From the NCBI GenBank assembly GCA_023374025.1, contig SIJG01000002.1, forward strand, positions 1,089,790-1,153,789: DNA of 64,000 nt, written 5' to 3'. A program made the position numbers and the translations under genes. This DNA comes from Heterodera schachtii. Lineage: Eukaryota > Nematoda > Chromadorea > Rhabditida > Heteroderidae. Shown in pieces: positions 33,185 to 48,300 of this stretch. Numbering within the stretch: the first letter of the stretch is position 1; every line of letters starts with the position of its first letter. The notes beneath the pieces were generated by a model, which worked only from the letters and a program-made list of their open reading frames with translations, was not told the DNA's origin and ran no database searches.

Positions 33185-34874
33185 CAGCAGGGAAAAGTTG
33201 GTGTTTGGTTTGGAATTTATTTTGTTTTGAATAACTGAAACAAGAAAAATTGTACAATAATTTGACCAAGAGAACAAAGAAATATTATACGGGTGACTAA
33301 AATTGAGAAAGAAGCGATATTTAGGCAAAGGCAACGAAACGATGGGAGTGGGCAATGAAATGGGGGAAATGAACGAGCGTTTGTGGACTTTGGTCAGCGA
33401 AGGAGCGGCGGAGAAAAGAAAGAGACGACCAACCACACCCATCGATTATCTCCAGAGACCAAAGGTCGGCAAACAATTCGCAATCAATTAGGCATAACAA
33501 ATAACATATGCACACTTAACGGGAGGCAGGCCTTTCATTTTAACAGTTTAATTAACATTGTTCTTACACACACATACATACAGTATGAGTGATTGAAATC
33601 TTGAGCATGATTTCCGCATAAATTACTTCACAAATTGGATTAAAAACGATTAGCTAGACGAAAATAAAATTTAACCGTTTTGCTTTACTTTAACTCTTAG
33701 ATTTTAGTTCAAAATAAAGTGAAACTGATTTTTCAGTTAAGTGTTTTGGTTGCATTCTTGTGTCCTTATATGGGAAATAGGAATAGTTTCTAGTTTTGTG
33801 TAGAAAAATTAGAAAACCAAGTAAAATCTGGAAGGAACATATGGAAAATGATGATTTTTCTTCTCCTTATTTGGAAAGACACAAAACATTCGCAACGAAC
33901 GATAGAAATTGGGAATAACAAAAAGTACGCATTAGAGACGCGTATTTAGTGTTTAGTGACTTGAGTGGGTGGTGGTGAATCAACGACGCCGCATAATAAT
34001 GAATGAGAGAAGAGAGAAGGAAAGAGAAAAGGAAAACGGCGGACCAAAAATTAACGACACGGAGACAGGCCAAATGAATGATGAATAGATGAAATTGAAA
34101 TCAAACCCAAAAGAAATTTGAAGGGTGCGAAGTGAAGGAGTAATATATATGTACATGGAAATAATAACAAAGGAGCACTGGAAATAGTGTTTTTCGACCG
34201 GTACAAACCGTCGGATGCAAGCCGAAACCCAAAAAACCGTAGAATTGAGAGAATCGGGATGCCGATCCCATTCATGGAACGGAATTCGAGAAACGCCTCG
34301 GCTTACACTCTGCTGATACTAATCGGAAACTTTCAGAAAGCATCTGCTATGATGTTATGCTTTTCCCAATCGTTTTAAAATTTCGATTTTTGTAGGCTGC
34401 TTCTCTGCTCTCTCCATTTTTGTCCGCTTTCACCAGACAAAAATAGCATTCCATCGTCTCCATTTATGTCCCTCGTTCTCTTCTCTTCACCTTCTCTTCT
34501 TCCTTATTCAATCTTTTCATCGTCGTTGCAGTTCAATCACAAAACCAGCCCTTCCACCCCCCCCCCCCCTCCCCGTCCCTCCCATTTTCACCTTTTTCAG
34601 CCCCCCCCCCCCCCCTCCATTCCATCCTTTTGCTTCATCATTTTCCAAATGGGGCGGATAATAATTGGGGAAGCAATGAGTTGGCCAAATCAAAAATCCA
34701 TTCAGTCTCTGTCATTTTATGGGCCAGCTAATTAAATTTGGATTTATCTGTTTAAGCATTGTATGTACTTTACTTTACTTTTTATTTTTGCATTTTCTTT
34801 TGACAGAATTTTTTCATTGGTTTTTACATATTTTAAGCCAAGGTCCATAAAATTTGCAATTTTTTTAAATTCAG
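33185..34874. other. Gene-free divergent spacer with poly-C tracts
   Basis: Lies upstream of both p62 (minus) and dnj-2 (plus). Two long C runs lie at about 34557-34570 and 34602-34614. Short plus ORFs here are Pro/Ser-rich by composition only. Nothing else supported. Confidence 0.45.
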
Positions 34875-37834
<2,960 letters not shown>

Positions 37835-39304
37835 AGAGAAGCGATTGATTGACCACCGACGGCAAAATTTGGGGGCAACAAAAACGGAACAGAAACAAAA
37901 AAGCAACTGTCGTTATTTTCCAATTTGTTATTATTGTTGTTGTTATTGTATTTTAATGTGTAGCTGCTCTTTTTTGTTGGGTACTGTCAAACCGACGGGC
38001 GTCAGAAGGCCCCGGACCCGGAAACCTGTAACAATGGCTAAAAATCGGAGAAATTTTCACAACGGGTCGAAAATTTATGTTGTTTTTTTTTGTGGATGTA
38101 GTTGAACTGCCTCAAGCCCTGGGATTATAGTCATGTGACAGTACCTTATCCATTTCCCCAATTTGGTTAGTTCCCTCCTTCTGTTCAATTCCTTTCCCTT
38201 TTGTCTGTAAGATGGCGGTGCTGTTGATGAAAACAAAAATTCTCATTTCTTTTTTTTCCAGCATATTTTGTATTGTAATTTTATTGCTTTTTGTATGGAA
38301 TTTTTCAACGGTCCAAAAATTGCAGGTTTTTCTCCTAAAGTCCTTCTAAACATTATGCGTATTAAATTGTTTCCTGTCTCTCCATTTTGTTTTCTTTTTC
38401 TGAGTTCATATTGCATTTTTTTGTTATTCGATGAACTTTATTGTTTGTTAATTTATGGGAAGTATTGTCAAACAGCTTTTAACAAAAAGGCAAAAAAAGC
38501 ATTTATCAAACCATTAAAAATTAGACATTCGCCAATTTATTCCAAACATTATATAAATTGTGTGATACAATTTTGGATGGATGGGATAAAAAAATTTATC
38601 TTGGATCATTTGCCATCGTTCAAAAAACGGAATAAGAAAAATGATATCAAACAAACGCACATTTTGTGTCGTCGTTGACTTACTTTTTCAACATCCATCC
38701 AAAGGAAAACGCGCGGCAGAGAGCACAACAAACGGAAAAGAGAGGACAGAAGGGAAGAGGAGAGAGACGACCTAAAAACGGGGGATTTTAAACAAAAAAA
38801 AAAAAAAATTTTTTTATAGACTCCGAAATTGGAGACATTGAAATATGTAATAACAATACAATAGACAAAAATGAGAGAATTTTTGTGGAGGAATTGTGAC
38901 AGTTTTTGCTAAACATTTTGCCAAACCTTGAGCAGTGAGAATTTGTGAATGAGCTTAAGGATTGCTGTTCCTTTATCACTAACCTTGCGCAGGATGGCAT
39001 AACATCAAATTCCCATTAAATTTTTCACCAAATTTCATTTTCCCGCAAAAAAAGAAAGAAACAACAAAATGAAAAGAGTGAAAAAGCAATTATTGTGTTG
39101 TAAGTGAGCCAACCTTCACATTTTGGACTCAACCGACCACAATTTTTGATTCAACAACAACGATGCCGATAAATGAATGGCACAGAAAAAGGAAGAGAAA
39201 GTGGCATTTGGAAGTGCGAAGACTTACCGAAAAGCCCCCGAGGGGAAACACTCAGTGACACAGACATTTTCCGCCTTCGTTGTTACGACGACCCTTCGGC
39301 ACCG
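37835..39304. other. Gene-free spacer
   Basis: Convergent 3' flanks of dnj-2 and BuGZ. A 136-codon plus ORF at 38268-38678 is rich in Phe/Lys/Ile in AT-rich DNA and has no family or splice support. No RNA gene seen. Confidence 0.45.
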
Positions 39305-41223
39305 CTAACGCACAAATGGCATCAGCCCATGTGCGTAGGTCGGCACAATGCGTTGGGCCATCATTTCTTCCTATTTGTGGGGAAAATTGGAGAAATCCCC
39401 CGAAAATTCCAGAAAAGCCGTAATTTCTAGTATTTCCAAAAAATCCTAGTGCTTTCGCTGTCCATCTTTTACCAGCGATGTCTGTTCATCTTGGCAAACA
39501 ATGCGCGTCTTGGCACCCAATGTTTTGACCATTGTCGACGACGACGCGGCAGACGTAGAGGGCTCGTCTCTGGTGCCATACTTTCCACCGGAGATGCCTT
39601 TGTCCTGCAAAAGTTGCGAATTTTACGCATTTCGTTTTATCAAATTGTCTGATTTTTACGAGGAGACGTTTAAAAATTCGGGAAATCAGCAAAACAAAGA
39701 CCAAAAATTTCGAAATCGGTTGAAATTTCGGGTCGTCCAATTATGGATTTTTTATGCATTTCCAGCGCCATCGAACCTGGTAGGCGGCGAATGCCGCTTG
39801 CGGTGGCATCGGAATGGCACCGCCCGACGCAGGCGACGGAATTCCGGCGGGGAGCGGCGGCGGTGGCACAATGCCCGCCGGTGGTGTTGGAATGGCACCA
39901 ATTGAAGCGGCAGTGGAGGTCGCCGGCATCCGCCCGCTCGCCGCTGCTGCGGCAGCCGCTGCCATCATTGCGGCCATTTGTTGCTGCTGTTGTTGTTGGT
40001 GGTGAGAAAGCGGAACAGTGCCGGGACGCGGCATCCCTTCAAAAGAGTGAAAGATTTGAACAAAATATCAAAACTGAAAAGAGATAAATAGAATTTTTAT
40101 GAATGGATGAAAAATAAAATTTCACTACATTGCCAAAGTGTTGAATTGCTCGGTTTTATAGGGCTTACAATTAGCAAACATACAAATTTCCGTTTTAGTG
40201 TAAACCCGGAGTGACATGGATTTCGAAAGAAATTGCTTTTTTTTTTTACTAACAAAAGCCAAGTCCAATAATAAGTGTTGCTGGTTTTTGCTTTAAAGCA
40301 GCATTAATGCCGAGTCTTACAATTGTTTGGAAGCAAGCAAATGACCCTTTTGGCCGTAATTTCAAAGTCAAATTTGGAGTGAGGATTCACAAAAATGACC
40401 GACCATAGGACGGCATACCAAACGGTGTGCGCGGTGTGTATTGGTTGTAGGCCGCAATTGGTGGCACCATGCCGGACATCGACATTCCGGGCGGAAAGGC
40501 GGGGCGCGGAATCTTGGAGGGTGGCATGTCCGAGTCGTCCTCAACATGGCCACGAGTGCTGAAAAGCCATACTTAATCCGTCAATTCCTTGCTTTTTATT
40601 ATTTACGATTCTGGCGGCAGGCCCTCCATTCCGTACACTTCGATGTTCACATTGTCACGGCCAGGCAATGCGCCGGGAATCTTGTCAATGCTTTCTTTGT
40701 GCACCTGTACAATTAAAACGGGACAAATTGGTGGCATTATTTTGCAATATTTGGCATTTTCATTGATTATTCTTCGACCTGCATGCAATGGATGGCCAAG
40801 CCTGGGCCGGTGAACAGCTTTTTGTTGCAAATGTGACATTTGAAGTGTTTGGCCTGCAATTAAATAGTGGAATGAATGTGCAATCATTCTTCGGGCGCAC
40901 TTCCGACATTTATTATTAAGGGAGAGTTGAAAATTAAAGCTCGAGTGAATTATTCTCGGAATACAAATATAAAAATAATAAATATGGACCAGAGCTAAAT
41001 AAAAAGGTAATCCAACTTTGTCATTGAAATCCGACAATTCCATCTCCAAATTAAGTTAATCGCACAAATAAAACAAACCTTTTGATGTTGGATGAGTATT
41101 TTTTCGTCCTCAAATTCGCGGTTGCAATACCTTAAACAAAAGGAATGATGCACATCAAAACTCTAATTTGATTTCGACTTACCAACACCATGGCTTTTGG
41201 GGCTTCTTCTTCTTCCGACCCAT
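39305..41223 (-). CDS. ZNF207: BuGZ / ZNF207 homologue, Bub3-binding zinc-finger protein
   Basis: Stabilises Bub3 and promotes kinetochore-microtubule attachment and spindle assembly. Eight exons (41183-41223, 41079-41130, 40779-40853, 40607-40704, 40404-40558, 39777-40036, 39473-39604, 39305-39370) give 292 residues; vertebrate forms are about 480. Two C2H2 fingers open the protein: [19 protein letters not shown] and [20 protein letters not shown], followed by [21 protein letters not shown] Pro/Ala/Met/Gln-rich low-complexity region follows. At the end [20 protein letters not shown] matches the GLEBS motif, including the paired Glu that contact Bub3. The short length comes from a reduced low-complexity region. 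Confidence 0.95.
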
Positions 41224-42336
41224 TTTTTAGCAAAAATTATTTCAGTATAAAAGGCTCAAATACGAATTATCCAACAAATACACATAAAGGGTTAAGTTAG
41301 TTTTAGCTTTTCATTGCATGAACACATAGACATACATAAATTCGTTTAACTTTGTGTTTTTTCTTTCTTCGATAAAAAACCTTTTTGCGATCTTTTTTGA
41401 ACAATTCGCCAAATATAAATTATTTAAGTTTAATTTAAATTTCCATATCAACAGCATAAATTTGTCTCATTTGCCAGTAGCATAGAAATTGGCACGGAAC
41501 CAATGGAATAGGACAAAAGCAAAGTGAGCCTCGGCAACTTATTTTATTTGCATTTTTCATTTCATTACACACATTTTAATCGGAGTATCAATTAAAATGC
41601 GGAGTCAAACTCTCATTGAATTACAGTATCATAATAAGTAGATAATTGTGTCCATGAAAACAAGCAAACAAAAAGAAAGAGAAAAACATTCACAAAAATG
41701 GTAATAATAAAGCAGCAGTCTGACCCGTTATTATTCGGCTGTAAATATGACATCATGTGCGGCGTCGCGTCATTCACAATTAATATGTAAAATAACAATT
41801 AATGCACTAGAGAGTGTGTGTCGTTTGTGAATCGAAAGAGAGATGGAGAGAGAAAAAGCGAAAAGTGTCCATTTGGTGATCAAAATGAAACACCAAAATG
41901 GTGAAGGAGTGGCGGAGATTGATCAGTTAAGTACACACAATAACAACGGTTATATAATATAATAATAATAATAATTAATAATAAAATAAAAATCTTCTGT
42001 TCGTCTCTTTTCTTATTCGCGCTCCATTCATTATAAGACATTATTTTATTCGTTGCTTGAACCGTCCGCCGACAATGGACTAAAAAAGTGGATTTATGAT
42101 AATTATAAATTTGAAAAATGGAGCCAATTCCAAAAAATAATAATAATTCGTTTAGAATTCAAAATTAATGTCTGTGGGTTTTAACAGTCCATTGGCACCC
42201 ATCAAAAAACTTTCTATTTCTAACTCGACCGATTCCTTGTCAAAGAAACGGATGAACCTAACCAACCCATTATTGGTCCCTTTATTTCCAATCGGATTTT
42301 AAATGCAATTTTTGCAAAATTAATTATTTATACAAA
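41224..42336. other. Gene-free spacer
   Basis: Upstream of BuGZ and downstream of the IQSEC gene, both minus. AT-rich, with a TAATAATAAT run at about 41960-41985. No feature supported. Confidence 0.45.
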
Positions 42337-45300
42337 TTATTCCAAAAACCCCAACGTCGATCTGTTGCTGCTGTTCGTCCAACTCCAACTCCATCTTCGC
42401 CACTGTTCCATCTCTGTGCTTTCGGCCACTGACTCACGAATGTCGGCAATGAAACGAAATCTAAAATATATTTAAAATTGGTAAATATAAATTAAAAAAA
42501 AAAAAAAAATTTCCACTCACCTGTCATCTCCATTCTTTGCGTTAAACATCAAAACTTGGCCATCCGCACAAGTGATTATCAGTCCATTGGGATATGTATT
42601 GTTCTGTAAAATTGCAACAATAAAACCATTCAAATCAAAAAAATAAAACAAATCACAAATTGACACCAATGGATAGTAAATTTAAAATACTAACCTCCAC
42701 AAACTCCCATTATCAGTTTGATATTAAATGGGACTGAAGCAATCAAAATTGCTTGCCTTTATTTACTCTAAGGAATCAAAGGTAAATATAATTAAAGCTG
42801 AAAGCCCATTTTCTAAGGAAATGAAAATGCTTTTGTTAACTCGGCTCTGCCCGTCATTTCCCACCTGAAATTCTTTGACTTGGAGCCCAATCAGTGGGGT
42901 GGCATGTCGCAACTGATACTGGCCCAATCCGCTGGACTTTCGTCGGGCGACACTGACCAATTTGCACACCAATATCAAATCGTTGAAGAGGAAGATTTCG
43001 CGCTGATGTGCAGTGGCCGACTGCCTTTTGTTGGGGTCAATTAGTTGATGGAGACGACAGTAGCAAATCAGACGACGGTGGGGCTCAACGAGTTTCTGAA
43101 TAATTTTATGAAAATTAATTTAATTTAAAAAAATTGATTTAAATATTCATTGAAAATTGAGATATTAAAAAGGGACATGGATAAGCGGAAAATATGTTTT
43201 AAAGATGATAAACCAAAAAATAGACCTTCGAATTTATAGGGTAAATCACAATTAGTCTTGGAAACACAAAATTTGTTCCCAAATTATTTACTGGATTTTA
43301 ACGCATTTTGAATAAAATAGGGTATCAATAAAAGTGTCATAACAAAAAGCAAATAAATTCTCTTTTATTTGTTTAATATACAAAATTTTATTTGTGAGCC
43401 AATTGTGCAAATAATATGCACATTTGCCCAATTTTTTGCTTTATTGCTTATTGGAAATTCGGGCCCCACTTCATCGCTGGGTTGTCCGAGTGGTTAAGGA
43501 GGCAGACTTAAGATCTGCTGGACTCTATGTCCGCGTGGGTTCGAACCCCACACCCAGCAAAATCCTTTTTGCAAAAATTTTTCATTTACAATTTTTAGAC
43601 AAAATTTAATATTTTTTCGATTTTCAAAAACATTATTTCCATAATATTGTGTTCGATTTCCCAAGCATTTCCATTTTAATTTTTCAGCCCATTTTAAGCG
43701 TAAAATGAATAAGAAACCGGTTTTTCCTTGGCCGGAATGCTCTGGTCCACCTTGAGCACCTGCGTCACATGGTCAGCGCCAGCCTGGAACTCCAACTGTT
43801 TGACCCTTTCGTAAATGCCGGCCAATATGTTTCTGAAGGTATTTTAAATATTTTTCGGATTGATTTCAAGAACTTGTTAGAGTAAATACCGTCTATAATT
43901 TTTCCCCTCTAAAAAAATTCATTCTAACAGTCATTCGTCGGCAAGAAATGCGGTAATTTGCGTGGAAAAACCTGTCCATATGTCGTGCCTCCTCAAGTCG
44001 GTACAAATTCTGCACAAATTCGTCCAATTTCATTCGTCTCGAGTCTTTAAGTGACGGCGTGTGCAGGTCCGTGTTCAGCATGATGACCGCAAATGCCAAA
44101 ATGTACATGGAGTCGGGCGTGTCCAATGCGCACAGTCTGTTCCGGTTGCAGGCAACGTAATGTTGAGCAAAGGCCTAAGGATGAAGAAATGTCAGTTTTT
44201 TTTTAATTGAGGGATTTTAGTTAATTAGGTGCGAGATTCTAGCGTGAATTTGACTAATAAATCCAAATTCGAAACAATTTAAAAATAAAAAAAATTATGA
44301 AAATTTTATGATCACAACGATCTCAAGTTGGTGGGAGCAAAATGATTTTTTTAAGTTAAACATTTAAAATTGAGCAAAAGTTTTGGTTTTGAAGGATTCA
44401 CCAAGTTCGTATCTCCAAATTACAATTAAAAAAAAGCATTTGCCTGAATAATGTGGTCAATTTTTTGCGCTTCCAATGGAAGTCGAATGTGTTTGAGCAA
44501 TTGTCGAAGTGCAATGTCAATTTCCATGTCGTACATTGAAATTTGTTCGATGAAACAACTGAAAAAAGTGCAAAAATTTATTGGGTTCGAAATTAATTCG
44601 CCATTTTTCTCATTTCGCCGTTTTTTTTTAAACTAACATATGGTTAAAAAAATTGCAAAAAATGTACTTGAGCACCGCGGTATGGAATTGTGAGCGCAAT
44701 GTGCCGAGGTATTCACCGATCATTTGTTTGCTGATCCCGCGCCGTTCCATGAACAACAGTGCCAACTCCCGGGGACTGTTCCGTACAAAGCCCCAACTGA
44801 TCAGCAGCTGAATGCCAAGGTCCGGTGTTCTAAACAAAAAAACAGATTTTTAATTCAACAAGACTATTGAACCCTCATTTATGGGAAATTATTGTAAATT
44901 AGTGAATTCATATTAATAAAATGGGGGGGGGAGTCAATTCCTCTCTCTAATAGAATTTTTTACTTGTTGAAAAAGTTGAGCGCAATTCGGTAGAGTCGAC
45001 GCCGTTGCTGTTCATTCCATTCGACACGCATTTGCATATTCGCGGGAAATAAATCTCTGCAAAATTAAAGTGAAATTATTATATTGTAGTGAAAATGGTG
45101 AGAAACTTTCAAATTTGTTCTATTTTAAATTCCATTCAATTCGACTGCCCTTTTACCCTTAAAATACAATTTTAAAAAAGATAAATTTATTTGATTTTCT
45201 GTGACTCTTTGCCGTGCCAAAAATTCCGGTAAAGGATAGAATTTTTTATTTTATTTTTTTAATTAGTTAGGGAGAGGTCGGAAGGGGCTGGATCAGTTTG

Positions 45301-48300
45301 TACTCTGTTTTCGCAATTTTATGATAAGAAACAAATGAAATTTGATGGCTAAAGTGGCGGCGCTTTTTTGGCGGCAGAACATAAAGCGGAAGGGTGGGGG
45401 GGAGGGAGAAGTGGTTGGAAATGTCCCATAAAATAATCGGCGCCACCCTTTGTGGAGGAAAAGGGCGGTGGTCGGCACACATCGCCCGTTAATGCCCCGA
45501 GGGGAAGGGCAAACAGAGAAAACAAAACAACAGAAAAACAAACAGTCACCACGGCGAAGAATGGTGGTACCATAAAAGTGGGCGAGCAAAGAAAGCCCCC
45601 TCAGCAAAAGTGACTGACACCGATGCCCCCCCCCCCTGAGGGGTAGGTGAATGGTTTGCAATTTTTAATGGTCAAGCGAATGTTTGTGTGTCATGGACCG
45701 TTGCTGAAGGCACCACTTTGTACAAATTTGTTGTAATTGTAGGTGGGATTGGTAAAGAAAGTCAACAGCAGATTTGAATGAATTCATAAAGAAAAAATAG
45801 GTAATAAAAAAAAACCGCATGGAGCATAAAATAATATTGCGACATGAAATTGTGTATGCAATTTGTTCATGAAAAATGAAGCAACAGAAAAAATGGGAGA
45901 AATCCTGCCCAAAAATCGAGCGAGCAAAAAGCGGGAAGATGAAGGCAAAAAATGGGGGGAAGCGGCGACACGGCGAAAACGAACGGAGGCGGAAAAGGAA
46001 AATTGGAGTTGGGAATTGATCCTCGGAGTGTTTGTTGGTTGGTCGGGTGTGTCCGTTCAACTGCCCCCCGCCCCGCCATGTCCTCCCGCCAATTACATAT
46101 TCGTTTATGTCGCTGTCGCCCCCCCCCCCCTTAGCTATCGTTTCGGTCGCCAATAAAATTGGTGGACAGATGTGAGAGGAGGGAGCAGCAGCGATTCGCG
46201 CAATAACACCAAACGAGCGACGGGACGGAGATGGAAATGAAATGACAGACTAAACAAACGCTGAACCGGACGACCCCCGGGGGAAGGGGCAAACTTTTTT
46301 TGTGCGTGTGAAAGAGAGAGAATGAAAAAGAGGAGAGTTTGTTTGTTTATTGGGGGAACGGTGGAGGAGGAGGAGGATATAACATTCACATCCATCACAC
46401 ATTTGTATATCCGTTTAAATTCCCCCAATTATTTAGACACCAATATAAAACAGCAGCAGCAGCAGGAAAGTTTTAGATGCGTCAAAAACATAGGAAAGTA
46501 GAAAAACGGGAGAGAGTGACAGAGAACAGTGAGATGGAAAAGAGTATTAGCAAATATTGGGAGAAAGGCGAGAGAATGGAAAAGGGAGGGGGCAGAGAGT
46601 GGCAGACAAATTGTTTGATGTTTTTTTTATGCCGAATTACGAATGTCTGCTGATACAATGAGAAAAAAGGCACAGCAATTATTTCAAGCCGGGGACACCT
46701 TTGGGACCACAAATTTCATAAAGTTTGAACAACAAGTATCAAATCGGAATTTGAGGTTAAAAGCAGTAATAAATGGACAAAAATTGCCTCTTTTTGGTGT
46801 CCCCTAATTTGGAAAATAATAAATTTTAATTTTAGGCGAAGAGCCAAAAAAAAAAACCTTAGGTTTTTGCGCCCACCTTTGATTGTTTCTAACTGATTAG
46901 GGCCTGGCCCTGGGAAATGATAACTGACTTTTATCTGAACACATTTTATCGCGAGAATATCCATGGCTAATCATTTCAAAAATGGCAAGCGGGAACAGAG
47001 AAGACCCGGAAAATTAGGAGCGATTGGGCAACAGTTTGATGAAAAACCCAGTTCCGGAAGCAGTTTTTCTCTAATTTTAAATTAAACCCACGCCTCTCAA
47101 TGGTGTGAATTTGAGAATATGACACCCGAATGATGACATTTTGAAAAAAAAGATTTAGCGGAGCAATGAGGGGGAGGAGAGAGTATTATTGGCCCACTTT
47201 TGCCGTGGGCCGACGCCGTTCCCCCGCCCGTTCACACAAATGACAAACACTTGGACGACGTCCAAACATAACACAATCAACACATAAAATACAATTCATT
47301 TTGTTCCTCCGCCCTCCCTTTTTTCGTTCCAAATCCGGGGGAGTAAAGACGGGGGGAGGGCACAAAATGTGGGACGATGGCCCTCCAAATTTGTGTGCCA
47401 TATGGCGGCGGCCGTCCCTGCTCCCACCACCGCTGCTGCTGCTGCTGATGATGAGCCCCCCCCCCCCCCCTCCTCCGCTCCATTCTCATTGGGCTTTTTC
47501 TCTGTCATGGGAGAAAGGGGCACTCATTCACTCTTCACACCGCCCCCAAAAAAGTGATGAGCCGGCACCATTTTTAGCTCCTTTTTTCTTGAAAGCCAAA
47601 GGGCGGAGGAGAAGAAAATTTTGGCAATTAAATGCCAAAGTGCTTTTGCATTAGAGAAGAGAGAGAGTGAGGCAATTAGTGAAAGTTTGAGAAAAAGCAC
47701 AAGTGCCCTACTTATTTTACTGTTGTTTTTAGGACCCAAAAAACTTGTGGCTTTTTAAAATAAATATTTGAATTCAAATAGCCAATACGCTTGGAACGCA
47801 TTACGCCATCGAATTAAATTAAGCGATTTTTCTATTCTTTGGACAAACAAAGTGTGACGAAAGTGACTATAATCGTGAAAAGGTGAAATGTTATTAGAAA
47901 AGGGCTTACAATTGGGTGACATTTGTCACTTTTGAATCGCAACAAAAAACGACGGAAAAAAGTTTATAAATGACAGAAAGGGAGAGAAAAGTTGTGAATC
48001 ACAAATAAATGTGTGAATGTGGTGCTAAGAAGTGATCACTTAAGCGAACAAAGAGTTGGAGGAGGAGAGAATAAATGCAAAAAAAAATTGGAGGGAAAAA
48101 GTTACGATAAAAAAGGAGCAAACGGGCGAAAGCCAACACTTGGCCAAAGAGTGGGAATAATTATTCACTTTGTCCATGTAAAAAGGTATAATAAATAATG
48201 GGGAAAAGGAGCAAAGAGACACGCCTGAATAATTAGATTAGATGACAAAATAAGAGCTAAAGTTATTTTAAACCCACTCAATCATTAATTAAAATTAATA

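Noticed and set aside
38268..38678. 136-codon plus ORF
   Set aside because: Composition-driven (Phe/Ile/Lys) in AT-rich spacer. No start context, splice support or known motif.
45293..46153. Several 100-160 codon ORFs near the left end of the large intron
   Set aside because: Low-complexity Pro/Phe/Ser or Lys/Glu runs, no conserved motif, and no phase-compatible splice sites.
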